A stretch of 64,000 nt of DNA from JBOFLG01 sp051657745 (lineage in GTDB: Bacteria > Actinomycetota > Actinomycetes > Actinomycetales > Dermatophilaceae), in contig JBOFLG010000111.1 of assembly GCA_051657745.1 (NCBI GenBank), positions 22,485-86,484 of the forward strand, in the 5' to 3' direction. The notes beneath the pieces were generated by a model that did not search any database, was not told the DNA's origin, and saw only the letters and a list, made by a program, of their open reading frames with translations. Below are positions 33,668 to 42,202 of this stretch, piece by piece; the first letter of the stretch is position 1, and each line of letters begins with the position of its first letter. The position numbers and the translations under genes are program-made.

Positions 33668-34010
33668 ATGAAGTACCGCACCATCGGCACCGACCCGGCC
33701 CGCGACTTCGCCGACCTCGAGGGCCCCTCCCCCGCGGTGGTCCGCGAGCAGGCCGACCAGAGCCGGGAGCGCCTCGGCATCGAGCAGATCGATCTCAACT
33801 ACGCGCACCTGCGCGACCCGGGGACTCCGCTCGCCGACCAGGCAGCGGGGCTCTCCGCGCTCGTCGCGTACTCGCCGCTTTGCTCACGGGGGGGCGTACA
33901 CCCGTCCAGATGTGCCAATGCCGGAGGGCTTCGACCACGGGCGCCGCAGAACGCCTCGCCGTACTCGATGACCGCCGACCGGTCGGACCCGGCGACCGAG
34001 GCCGGCGCAC
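33668..34010 (+). pseudogene. Aldo/keto reductase remnant
   Basis: The frame opens with MKYRTIGTDPARD, the usual start of an aldo/keto reductase, but jumps at once to VVREQADQSRERLGIEQIDLNYAHLRDPGTP and then to ALVAYSPL, so the barrel segments between these anchors are missing. From the 7-G run at 33888-33894 the family sequence continues in another frame as GAYTRPDVPMPEGFDH, and then in a third as ERLAVLDD. Two internal deletions and at least two frameshifts make it a dead gene. A TGA-AGGAGAC ribosome site before the ATG is still intact. Confidence 0.75.
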
Positions 34011-34131
34011 CTCCTGGAACTGCGAGTCCGGAACGGCCCGGATGCTGCCACGTGCCGCCGGCAGGGCGCAGCGGCATCCGGGTGGGTCGTTTCCAGCGTT
34101 CGGGTGATCGGCCACAGGCAGGTGTCGGCGT

Positions 34132-34252
34132 CGCCGGAGTAGACCGCGATAGTGCGCTCGATGGCCCCCAGGTGGCGCGCTTCGGCGGCGAGCCGCTCGC
34201 GGACCAGATCGCGGTGCCGGCAGAGGATCGCCAGCCGGTCCGACCGTCTTCC
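34132..34252 (-). pseudogene. Possible MerR-family regulator scrap
   Basis: On the minus strand, SDRLAILCRHRDLVRERLAAEARHLGAIERTI resembles the C-terminal dimerisation helix of MerR-family proteins. No HTH domain is found on either side. MerR regulators often sit beside aldo/keto reductase genes, so this may be the decayed partner of the reductase remnant. Low certainty, since only about 40 residues can be compared by eye. Confidence 0.3.
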
Positions 34253-34287
34253 TCGACAGCAGCTGATCTTCCTCATATGGTTGACAG

Positions 34288-34542
34288 GTGGCACTGAACA
34301 TCAAGGATGCCGAGACGGATCGTCTCGCTCGCGAACTCGCGCGCGAGACCGGCGAGACGATCACCGTGGCTGCTCGCCTGGCGATCGAGGAGCGGCTGAT
34401 GCGGGTCCGGGCCAAGCGCAGCACGCAGCACTCGGCACACGAGCTCTACGACATCATCCGGCGCGGGCGGGCCCGAGCAGTGCTCGACGCCCGCACTGCA
34501 GAGGAGGTCGTCGGCTACGACGAGCACGGACTGCCGTCGTGA
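34288..34542 (+). CDS. vapB: VapB-type antitoxin
   Basis: An 84-residue ribbon-helix-helix-like antitoxin of the VapB/PSK family (ALNIKDAETDRLARELARETGETITVAARLAIEERL), with a C-terminal tail that should wrap the toxin. Its stop overlaps the toxin start (GTGA), the classical antitoxin-toxin order. No ribosome binding site is seen, while CATATG at 34274-34279 with TCGACA upstream fits a -10/-35 pair for a leaderless message starting at the GTG. Confidence 0.87.
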   Translation: MALNIKDAETDRLARELARETGETITVAARLAIEERLMRVRAKRSTQHSAHELYDIIRRGRARAVLDARTAEEVVGYDEHGLPS

Positions 34543-34937
34543 CCATCGTGGTCGACACGAGTGCCGTCGTCGCGGTGGTTGCCGGCGAACACGACGCCGA
34601 GGGCTTGCTCTCCGCCATGCTCCGCGAGGCAGGTGACATCGTGATCGGAGCACCGACGCGGGTCGAAGCCGGCATCGTCGTCGAGGCGCGCCACGGCGCC
34701 GACGGGACCCGGGAGCTTGACCTCCTCGTGGCGGGCGTGGGCGCACAGATCGTCCCGCTCGACGCGGCGACCGCGGCGCTTGCGGTCACCGCATGGCGCC
34801 GCTTCGGGAAGGGCCGTCATCCGGCGTCGTTGAACCTCGGCGACTGCTTCTCGTACGCGACCGCGAAGTCGGCGGGAGCGCCCCTGCTGTACAAGGGGAA
34901 CGACTTCAGCCAGACCGATATCGCCAGTGCACGGTAG
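34539..34937 (+). CDS. vapC: VapC PIN-domain toxin ribonuclease
   Basis: A 132-residue PIN-domain RNase toxin. The acidic metal-binding residues are all present: VVDTSAVVA, PTRVEAGIV, NLGDCFSYATAK and GNDFSQTD. Such toxins cut specific tRNA or rRNA sites when the antitoxin is lost. It is coupled to vapB by a 4-base overlap. The pair is intact, unlike the neighbouring broken genes, as expected for a module that selects for its own retention. Confidence 0.9.
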   Translation: MTIVVDTSAVVAVVAGEHDAEGLLSAMLREAGDIVIGAPTRVEAGIVVEARHGADGTRELDLLVAGVGAQIVPLDAATAALAVTAWRRFGKGRHPASLNLGDCFSYATAKSAGAPLLYKGNDFSQTDIASAR

Positions 34938-34971
34938 GGCTGGAGTAGCGGCGAGGGGGTGCCGCCACGCG

Positions 34972-36036
34972 TCATCCCCGAGGGCGTTCGCCACCGCGAC
35001 GGGCGAAGAGGTCACGCACCGACGGCGTGCGCCGCACCAGGCCAAGGGCATACTCGGCATGGCCCGGCAGGTAGCCGTTGCCGACCAGCATCGTCACATC
35101 TGCGGCCAGCCCCTCCGCCCCGAGCGCAGCCGCCGCGAAGTTCGTGGCCATCGAGAAATACACGACCACACCACCTGATGCCGTCGCCAGAATCGCCGAG
35201 TGTTCGCAGCCCGGCACATCGACGCACACCACGGTGACGTCGGCCGGGCCCCCGGCCGCCGCCACGGCATCCGGCAGGTCGATCGGCGACCGGGCGTCCG
35301 CGACCACGACCACCTCGGCCAGGCCCGCGCCACGCAGGAGCCCGGCCTCAGTCTCACTGCGCACCACCGCAATCCGCCGCCCAGCACCCGCATCCCCGGC
35401 GGCCGCCAGCGACAGCGAACCGGACTTGCCCGCTGCGCCGAGCACGGCCACCGTCGGCGCCCCGACCCGGCCCACCCGCTCGCGAACCACCCGAGCCACC
35501 AGCGCAGGAGCGCCACACACGTCGAGCACCATCAAGGCGAGTTCCGGGTCCAGGTCGTCGGGCAACCGGGCCGCGACCGAGCGACCGAACAGAATGGCCG
35601 TCCCGGCTGCTGGCACCCGCTCCGAGCGGCCGTCCCATCGCGCGAGGCCGTCGGTGATGAGCAGCGGGGTGAGCGAGAGCGAGACCATGGTCGCCACCGG
35701 GTCACCCACCGCGAGACCCAGCGGCGAGCGCGGCCCTATCTCGGCGACCGTGCCGATCAGCATCCCGCCCGAACCGGTGACCGGATTCTGCATCTTGCCC
35801 CGGGTGGCGACGATGTCGAGCACCTCGGCTCGCACGGCGGCGCCGTCGCCGGCGTGCTTCTCGGTGAGCTGCCGAAACGAGGCGGCGTCGAGAGTCAGCA
35901 TGCCGACATCGATGCACACCTCATCCGGCCAGACCTCGGGCGACGCATCGAGCACCCGCGCAGCCTGGGGCAGCACCCCACCGGACGGGTCGAGCACCCG
36001 ATGGGTTCCCACTGGCGACGACGCCACTCTTGCCAC
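34972..36036 (-). CDS. kdd: L-erythro-3,5-diaminohexanoate dehydrogenase
   Basis: NAD(P)-dependent enzyme that deaminates 3,5-diaminohexanoate to 3-keto-5-aminohexanoate. The 354-residue protein is typical of Kdd: GTHRVLDPSGGVLPQAA, RGKMQNPVTGSGGMLIGTV, and the nucleotide fold VAVLGAAGKSGSLSLAAA, ending in NGYLPGHAEYALGLVRR. GTG start has a strong AGGAGG (36042-36047 on the opposite strand). It is divergent from kamA across 86 bp, which suggests common control. Confidence 0.92.
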   Translation of the reverse strand: MARVASSPVGTHRVLDPSGGVLPQAARVLDASPEVWPDEVCIDVGMLTLDAASFRQLTEKHAGDGAAVRAEVLDIVATRGKMQNPVTGSGGMLIGTVAEIGPRSPLGLAVGDPVATMVSLSLTPLLITDGLARWDGRSERVPAAGTAILFGRSVAARLPDDLDPELALMVLDVCGAPALVARVVRERVGRVGAPTVAVLGAAGKSGSLSLAAAGDAGAGRRIAVVRSETEAGLLRGAGLAEVVVVADARSPIDLPDAVAAAGGPADVTVVCVDVPGCEHSAILATASGGVVVYFSMATNFAAAALGAEGLAADVTMLVGNGYLPGHAEYALGLVRRTPSVRDLFARRGGERPRG

Positions 36037-36109
36037 AGGATCCTCCTGAAATTTGACTTCATACCGAAATCTTTACTGCTGCATGGCGTGCATACCGAGA
36101 TACATCTCG

Positions 36110-36115
36110 TATCCT
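36110..36115 (+). promoter_or_regulatory. Candidate -10 box for leaderless kamA
   Basis: TATCCT ends seven bases before the kamA ATG, no ribosome binding site is present, and the 86-bp kdd-kamA gap is AT-rich. This fits leaderless transcription, common in actinobacteria. An imperfect inverted repeat ATACCGAGA/TCTCGTAT (36092-36112) overlaps the box and could be an operator. Confidence 0.35.
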
Positions 36116-36122
36116 CGCAGAT

Positions 36123-37583
36123 ATGGGCACCACCATCGACCAGCCGTATGCCTACCACCGGCGCGAGCTGAACGAGCCGGACTGGACTCGCCTGCCCGGT
36201 TGGCGCACCGTCACCGTGGCGCAGTGGCACGACGCCCAGTGGCAACGTGCCCACTGCATCAAGAGCGCCGCGCACCTGGGTGCAGTGATGGGCGACCTGC
36301 TTGACGAGACGTTCTATGCCGACCTCGACCGCGACCACACCAAGTGCGCGACCATGTCCATGCTGCTGCCGCCACACATGCTCAACACCATGGTTCCGGC
36401 GACGGATGACGCCCGACCGGCCGCCGGCGCCGCGTTCACCGAGGCGTTCTACGCCGACCCGGTGCGCCGCTACATGTTGCCGGTCTTCTCGGACCGGCGC
36501 ACTGACTGGCCCAGCCACCCGTTCGCCACCCGGGACAGCCTGCACGAGCACGACATGTGGGCGGTCGAAGGCCTGACCCACCGCTACCCCACCAAGGTGC
36601 TTGCCGAGATGCTGCCGACCTGCCCCCAATACTGCGGGCACTGCACGCGAATGGACCTCGTCGGCAACTCGACACCACAGATCGTCAAACTGAAGCTCGC
36701 CGGGAAGCCAGTGGACCGCTACGCCGCGATGCTCGACTACCTCCAGCGCACGCCAGGCGTCCGGGATGTCGTGGTGTCCGGTGGCGATGTCGCCAACATG
36801 CCGTGGAAGAACCTTGAGAGCTTCCTCGACACACTGCTCGAGGTCGAGTCGGTGCGCGACATCCGGCTCGCCACCAAGGCGTTGATGGGCCTACCCCAGC
36901 ACTGGCTGCAACCCGCGGTCGTCGAGGGCGTGAGCCGGGTCGCCGCCACCGCGCGCTCCCGCGGCGTTGCCCTGGCGATCCACACGCACGTCAACCACGC
37001 GCAGTCGGTGACCCCGCTCGTCGCGCACGCGAGCGCTGCGATGCTCGGCGCCGGGGTCCGCGACGTGCGCAACCAAGGGGTCCTGATGCGCGGCGTCAAC
37101 GACTCCGTGCCCGAGCTGCTCGACCTGTGTTTCGCCCTCCAGGACGACGCCGGCATCACCCCGTACTACTTCTACATGTGCGACATGATCCCGTTCGCTG
37201 AGCACTGGCGGCTCCCGCTGCGCCGTGCCCAGGAACTCCAGCACGACATCATGGGATATCTTCCCGGCTTCGCCACTCCGCGGATCGTCTGCGACGTGCC
37301 GTTGGTCGGCAAGCGCTGGGTGCACCAGGTCGATTCCTACGACACCGAACGCGGAATGTCGTTCTGGCGGAAGAACTACCGCACCTCGATCGAGCGCAGC
37401 GACGAACAGGCGCTGTCCCGCGAGTACGTCTACTACGACCCGATCGACACTCTTCCCGCAACCGGCCAGGAGTGGTGGCTCGCCACCACCGATCTGGATG
37501 CCGCACACCAGGCCGCGCTCGCCAGTGCGCGCGCCAGCCGAGCGGCATCCGCAGACCACCTCACCAACTCAGTCGCCGGCTGA
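36123..37583 (+). CDS. kamA: Lysine 2,3-aminomutase family radical SAM enzyme
   Basis: Radical SAM, PLP-dependent enzyme that converts L-lysine to L-beta-lysine, the first step of the pathway. The Fe-S motif C-x3-C-x2-C is CPQYCGHC (C167, C171, C174). VVSGGDVANM, IHTHVNHAQSVTP, NQGVLMRGVND and PYYFYMCD follow the family closely. It is longer than clostridial KamA (486 against about 416 residues), and the PLP-lysine loop, normally PGGGGK, reads PLVGK, so it belongs to a divergent branch. Context with kamDE, kdd and kal supports lysine as substrate. Confidence 0.88.
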   Translation: MGTTIDQPYAYHRRELNEPDWTRLPGWRTVTVAQWHDAQWQRAHCIKSAAHLGAVMGDLLDETFYADLDRDHTKCATMSMLLPPHMLNTMVPATDDARPAAGAAFTEAFYADPVRRYMLPVFSDRRTDWPSHPFATRDSLHEHDMWAVEGLTHRYPTKVLAEMLPTCPQYCGHCTRMDLVGNSTPQIVKLKLAGKPVDRYAAMLDYLQRTPGVRDVVVSGGDVANMPWKNLESFLDTLLEVESVRDIRLATKALMGLPQHWLQPAVVEGVSRVAATARSRGVALAIHTHVNHAQSVTPLVAHASAAMLGAGVRDVRNQGVLMRGVNDSVPELLDLCFALQDDAGITPYYFYMCDMIPFAEHWRLPLRRAQELQHDIMGYLPGFATPRIVCDVPLVGKRWVHQVDSYDTERGMSFWRKNYRTSIERSDEQALSREYVYYDPIDTLPATGQEWWLATTDLDAAHQAALASARASRAASADHLTNSVAG

Positions 37584-37631
37584 GCGTGCACCGCACCACC
37601 AGATGCGGCAATCGCGGTCAGGCCCCCTGGC

Positions 37632-38054
37632 TCACTCCCAGGGAGTGGAGAGCACGACGGTGGTGCGGGTGGCGACGTTGGCAGACCCTCGCACCGTAGC
37701 GATGAGCTCTTCGAGGTCGGTGGGCGTACCGACCCGCACCTTGAGGATGTAGTTCTCGTCGCCGGCGACGGAGTGGCACTCCTCGATCTCGGGCACCGTG
37801 CGTAGCCGGTCCGGGATGTCGTCCGGGGCGGCCGGGTCGAGGGGGGTGATCGAGATGAACGCCGTCAACGCCCGGCCGAGCTGACCGTGGTCGACCCGGG
37901 CGGTGTACCCCCGAACGACACCGCGCTCCTCGAGCCGGCGTACCCGCTGATGCACCGCCGACGTCGACATGCCGAGCGCCTTGCCGAGATCGGTGTAGCT
38001 GATCCGGCCATCGCCAGCAAGGAGCGCAACGATGCGCTGGTCAACCTCCTCCAT
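37632..38054 (-). CDS. Lrp/AsnC family transcriptional regulator
   Basis: A 140-residue feast/famine regulator: winged HTH (DQRIVALLAGDGRISYTDLGKALGMSTSAVHQRVRRLEERGVV) and a C-terminal RAM ligand-binding domain (about residues 65-140) with ECHSVAGDENYILKVRV. It converges on kamA with a 48-bp gap, and an amino-acid-sensing regulator beside a lysine pathway is the obvious candidate for its control, with lysine or a product as ligand. It could also regulate unrelated genes. Confidence 0.92.
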   Translation of the reverse strand: MEEVDQRIVALLAGDGRISYTDLGKALGMSTSAVHQRVRRLEERGVVRGYTARVDHGQLGRALTAFISITPLDPAAPDDIPDRLRTVPEIEECHSVAGDENYILKVRVGTPTDLEELIATVRGSANVATRTTVVLSTPWE

Positions 38055-38108
38055 ACCGCGAGACTAGCCGCGCGGCCCGATCGGCGAGCGGCGGGTAGCC
38101 TCCCGGGC

Positions 38109-39047
38109 GTGACCGACCACCCGCACCGACTGATGTTGCTCGACTCGGCGTCGCTGTACTTCCGGGCGTTCTACGGCGTGCCCGACCAGCGCCGGTCGCC
38201 CGACGAACCGCCAACGAACGCGGTGCGCGGGTTCCTCGACATGGTCGCCACCCTGGTCACCGCGCACCGGCCCACACATCTCGTGGCGTGCTGGGATGAC
38301 GACTGGCGCCCGCAGTGGCGCGTCAACCTCATCCCCACCTATAAGACGCACCGGCTCGGCGACGGCAGCGACACCGCGGAGGAGTCGCCTGACGACCTCA
38401 CCCCGCAGGTACCCGTCATCCGCCACGCCCTGGCCGCGGTCGGCATCGCACGCCTCGGACTGGCGCAGTGCGAGGCCGACGACGTGATCGGCACGCTCGC
38501 CACCCGACACCGTGGAGTGATGTCCGTGGATGTCGTCACCGGCGACCGCGACCTGCTGCAGCTCGTCGATGACGCGTACGGCATCCGGGTGCTCTATACG
38601 GGCCGAGGCGGGGTGCGTGAACCCGACCTCGCGACCCAGTCGCTGCTGCGCGAGAAGTACGGCGTGCCGACCGGTGACGCCTACCTGGATATGTCGGTGC
38701 TGCGCGGCGACACCAGCGACGGGCTGCCCGGGGTCAAGGGGATCGGCGACAAAACCGCTGCCGCGCTCATCGCCGAGTACGGCTCGCTGGCCGGGCTGCG
38801 TGCCGCGGTCGCCAGCGGGGACCCGGCGATCAGGGGAGCTCGCCGGGCGAACCTGGAGGCGTCATCCGCCTACCTCGACGTCGCGCCGCAGGTGGTGCGG
38901 GTACGCCGCGACGCCGCGATCCCGGATGACGTCGACCTCGCCCTGCCGCGTGAGGTGGCTGACCCCGATCTTCTCGATCAGGTGACCGAGACCTACGGCG
39001 TGACCAGCCCGATGCGGCGCCTGCTCACCGCCCTCGACCTGATGTGA
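38109..39047 (+). CDS. 5'-3' exonuclease (PolA N-domain / FEN-like)
   Basis: A stand-alone 312-residue flap/5' exonuclease. Metal-binding acidic clusters are present (LLDSASLYFRAFYG, CEADDVIGTLA, VVTGDRDLLQLVDD, DTSDGLPGVKGIGDKTAAALI), with the helix-hairpin-helix in the last. It probably helps remove RNA primers or repair flaps alongside PolA. GTG 38109 precedes TDHPHRLMLLDS; the longer frame upstream lies over the Lrp gene. Confidence 0.9.
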   Translation: MTDHPHRLMLLDSASLYFRAFYGVPDQRRSPDEPPTNAVRGFLDMVATLVTAHRPTHLVACWDDDWRPQWRVNLIPTYKTHRLGDGSDTAEESPDDLTPQVPVIRHALAAVGIARLGLAQCEADDVIGTLATRHRGVMSVDVVTGDRDLLQLVDDAYGIRVLYTGRGGVREPDLATQSLLREKYGVPTGDAYLDMSVLRGDTSDGLPGVKGIGDKTAAALIAEYGSLAGLRAAVASGDPAIRGARRANLEASSAYLDVAPQVVRVRRDAAIPDDVDLALPREVADPDLLDQVTETYGVTSPMRRLLTALDLM

Positions 39048-39064
39048 CCGCCCTCCCACGCCCT

Positions 39065-39135
39065 GCACAACTGCCCAATAGGACGATTTGTCGGGTCGAG
39101 TCCGTCCGCAGAATCGTCCTATTGGGCGATTGTGC
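39065..39135. terminator. Long hairpin between exonuclease and helY
   Basis: GCCCAATAGGACGAT (39073-39087) pairs exactly with ATCGTCCTATTGGGC (39113-39127), and the flanking GCACAA (39065-39070) pairs with TTGTGC (39130-39135) across a 2-by-2 mismatch, giving 21 paired bases around a 25-base loop. It fills most of the gap between two converging genes, so a two-way terminator is likely; a dispersed palindromic repeat is the alternative. Confidence 0.65.
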
Positions 39136-39164
39136 GGACGGGGCGCGGGTCCGAGTGTGCCTGG

Positions 39165-42083
39165 TCAGTCGAGGCGGTCTGCGGCGACCACACCGCGGAG
39201 CACCGAGTCGATCGCGCGCCGCGCGGTGCGCCGCAACGTCAGGTCGGCGGTCGCATTCGAGATCTGGTCGAGCAGGTCGACGATCTGCTTACACCGACGC
39301 ACGAAGTCGCCGGCCGCGACATCCGAACCACGCAACACCGTCTCGAGCCGCTCCCCCGCCGCCCATCGGTGCACCATCCACGCCAACCCGCCATCGGGCG
39401 CCCCGGTGCTCGGGAGCGCATGCGCGGTCTCGAGCGCCTCGATCTCGCGCCAGAGCCGCTCGGTTGCGGCCACGGCGTCCGCGACGTCGGCGGTCGGCAT
39501 CCGGGGAGACACCTCGGCGCCGTCGCCGCGCGGCTCGTGCACCAGCACCGACACCGCGGCCGCCAGGCCCGCGGCATCCAGGCGTGACCACACCTCACCA
39601 CGCAGACACTCGGCCGCCAGCAGGTCCTTCTCGGTGTAGAGCCGCCGCAGCCGCTGCCCTCGCTCGGTGACCACAGTGCCGCCGTCCGCGAGGTAGCCCA
39701 GCGCCTCGAGCGCCTCGCAGATCCGGTCGAACGTCTGCGCCACGGTGTTCGTGCGCCCCTCGACCCGCCGCTGGATGCCGGTGGTCTCGCGCTTCAGCCG
39801 CCACCAGCGCTCCGCCCACCGGGCGTGGGTCTCACGGTCGGGGCAGCCATGGCACGAATGGGTCTGCAACTCGTGTCGGAGCCGGGCGATCTCATCGGTG
39901 CCGGATGCCGACCGGCTGGGCACGCTCCCACCGGGCCGAGGGCTCGCACCCTCGGCACCCTCCTCGGCCAGGTGCCCGTCACCTGGGGTGCCCCGCCGCC
40001 GTGACGGGGCGTCCTCACACCCGTTCGGCACGGCGATTCGCAGCGAGGTTGCGAGATCGCGGCGAGATTTCGGAGACTTCGGATTGAACTGGGCCGGTAC
40101 CGTCATCCGGGCCTGTGCCTCCACCCGCTCCGGCACGTCGTCGACGGTGAGTCGGCGGAACTGCCGCTCCTCGGTCACCACGGCCGGCCCCATCGGGGTG
40201 CCCTTTCCAGTGCGGGCCGGCTGCACCACCACTGCCCATCCGGCCCGCCGCCCGGCCGGGATCCGGATGACGTCGCCCACCCGCAGCGCCTCCATCGACA
40301 CCGCCGCCTCGGCGCGGCGGGACGCCGACTTTGCCCGGCGACCCGCCTTCTCGGCGTCGGCAAGCTCGCGCCGCAGCCGCGCGTACTCGCGAAAGTCCCC
40401 ACGGCCACAATGCATCGCCTCGGCGTACCCCGCGAGCCCTTCCTCGCCGCGGCGCAGCTGGGTCGCCAATCCGACGACCGCCCGATCGGCCTGGAACTGG
40501 GCGAACGAGGTCTCCAGGATCTCCCTCGCGGTGTCGCGCCCCACCCGCGCCACCAGATTGACCGCCATGTTGGACGTCGGTCGAAAACTCGACCGCAGCG
40601 GATAGGTACGCGCCGACGCCAGCCCGCCGACCGCCAGCGGGTCGACACCGCGGCTCCACTGCACCACCGCGTGCCCGTCGACGTCGATGCCGCGCCGACC
40701 CGCGCGGCCGGTGAGCTGGGTGTACTCGGCCGGGGTGATGTCGACGTGCGCCTCCCCGTTGAACTTCACCAACTTCTCCAGCACCACCGTGCGGGCCGGC
40801 ATGTTGATGCCGAGCGCCAATGTCTCGGTGGCGAACACGCACCGGATTCGGGCCGTGGTGAACAACTCTTCGACGATCTCGCGAAATAGCGGCAGCATCC
40901 CGGCGTGGTGTGCCGCGAACCCCCGGGTCAGCCCCTCGAGGAAGTCCCAGTAGCCGAGTACCCCGAGATCCTCGTCCGCGAGCGCCTCGATTCGTTGCTC
41001 CACAATCCGCCGGATGACGTCGCCCTCCCCCGGCGAGACCAGGCGAGTACCAGCCGCGAGCAGCTGGCCCACCGCGGCCTCGCAACCAACCCGGCTGAAC
41101 ACGAAGACGATCGCCGGCAACAGCCCGTCCTGGTCGAGTTCCTCGACGACCTCGGCGCGGGTGGCCCCGCCCCCGGGCCGGCCACCGCGGGCGAACCCCC
41201 GCCCGCCCGGCCCGCCGCCGGGCCCGCGGGGCGCCGAGCGGTCGAAACCGTGTGCTCCGCCGGATCCGCGGCGGGCCCCAGGGGCCGCGCGACGCCCGCT
41301 CGGACGGTGACCACCACGCGAACCGCCACCCCGGGCGTCATCCGAGAAGCGGCCTCGCTGCTCTGCGCCGCGGATGGCGTTGAGCAGGTCGGGGTCAACG
41401 CGGTTGCCGGCGAACAGGTCGAACGTCGTGGTGCCCACCATCATGTGCTGGAACAACGGCACCGGCCGGTGCTCGGACACCACAACCTCGTGGTTGCCGC
41501 GCACCTCGGCGAGCCAGTCACCGAACTCCTCGGCGTTGCTCACTGTGGCTGACAGCGAGATCAGCTGCACCGACTCGGGCAGATGGATGATGACCTCCTC
41601 CCAGACCGCGCCGCGGAACCGATCAGCGAGGTAATGCACCTCGTCCATCACGACATAGCCGAGGCCGTCGAGCGTTGCGGAGCCCGCATACATCATGTTG
41701 CGGAGCACCTCGGTGGTCATCACCACGACGGGGGCGTCGCCGCTGACCGACGAGTCACCAGTGAGTAGGCCCACCTGGTCGGCACCATGACGCCGCACCA
41801 GGTCGTGGTACTTCTGGTTCGACAACGCCTTGATCGGGGTGGTGTAGAACGCCTTTCGGCCAGTCGCCAGCGCCAGGTGCACGGCGAACTCGCCCACCAC
41901 GGTCTTGCCCGCACCGGTCGGAGCGGCCACGAGCACTCCTCGACCGCGCTCGACCGCAGCGCACGCGCGCGCTTGAAAGTCATCGAGCGGGAAGTCGAGG
42001 CCAGCCGTGAAACGGGCCAACTCGGACCGGGTGTGGCGGGCCCGGGCCCGGTCAGCGGCGTACCGCTCGGCGGGGCTCGACAT
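39165..42083 (-). CDS. helY: Ski2/Mtr4-like RNA helicase HelY
   Basis: A 972-residue superfamily 2 helicase, orthologous in build to mycobacterial HelY. Walker A APTGAGKT (residues 54-61), DEVH box (147-150), SAT motif (178-180), then QLTGRAGRRGID in the second RecA domain, an Mtr4-like arch region and a helical C-terminal domain. Unusual is a stretch of about 60 residues rich in Gly and Arg (249-309, with several RGG-type units) inserted between the two RecA domains. It likely acts in RNA turnover or structured-RNA handling. tatC lies 119 bp upstream on the same strand. Confidence 0.92.
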   Translation of the reverse strand: MSSPAERYAADRARARHTRSELARFTAGLDFPLDDFQARACAAVERGRGVLVAAPTGAGKTVVGEFAVHLALATGRKAFYTTPIKALSNQKYHDLVRRHGADQVGLLTGDSSVSGDAPVVVMTTEVLRNMMYAGSATLDGLGYVVMDEVHYLADRFRGAVWEEVIIHLPESVQLISLSATVSNAEEFGDWLAEVRGNHEVVVSEHRPVPLFQHMMVGTTTFDLFAGNRVDPDLLNAIRGAEQRGRFSDDARGGGSRGGHRPSGRRAAPGARRGSGGAHGFDRSAPRGPGGGPGGRGFARGGRPGGGATRAEVVEELDQDGLLPAIVFVFSRVGCEAAVGQLLAAGTRLVSPGEGDVIRRIVEQRIEALADEDLGVLGYWDFLEGLTRGFAAHHAGMLPLFREIVEELFTTARIRCVFATETLALGINMPARTVVLEKLVKFNGEAHVDITPAEYTQLTGRAGRRGIDVDGHAVVQWSRGVDPLAVGGLASARTYPLRSSFRPTSNMAVNLVARVGRDTAREILETSFAQFQADRAVVGLATQLRRGEEGLAGYAEAMHCGRGDFREYARLRRELADAEKAGRRAKSASRRAEAAVSMEALRVGDVIRIPAGRRAGWAVVVQPARTGKGTPMGPAVVTEERQFRRLTVDDVPERVEAQARMTVPAQFNPKSPKSRRDLATSLRIAVPNGCEDAPSRRRGTPGDGHLAEEGAEGASPRPGGSVPSRSASGTDEIARLRHELQTHSCHGCPDRETHARWAERWWRLKRETTGIQRRVEGRTNTVAQTFDRICEALEALGYLADGGTVVTERGQRLRRLYTEKDLLAAECLRGEVWSRLDAAGLAAAVSVLVHEPRGDGAEVSPRMPTADVADAVAATERLWREIEALETAHALPSTGAPDGGLAWMVHRWAAGERLETVLRGSDVAAGDFVRRCKQIVDLLDQISNATADLTLRRTARRAIDSVLRGVVAADRLD

Positions 42084-42202
42084 GGGGTCAGGCTACGTCA
42101 GCGGGTCAGACAGCCCCGACGACCGGATGGCGTGGCCGGCCAGGCCGGATAGCCGGCCGGCGGGGCGCGCCGATTCCCTGCCGAGCCACCGACGTACCGA
42201 GC

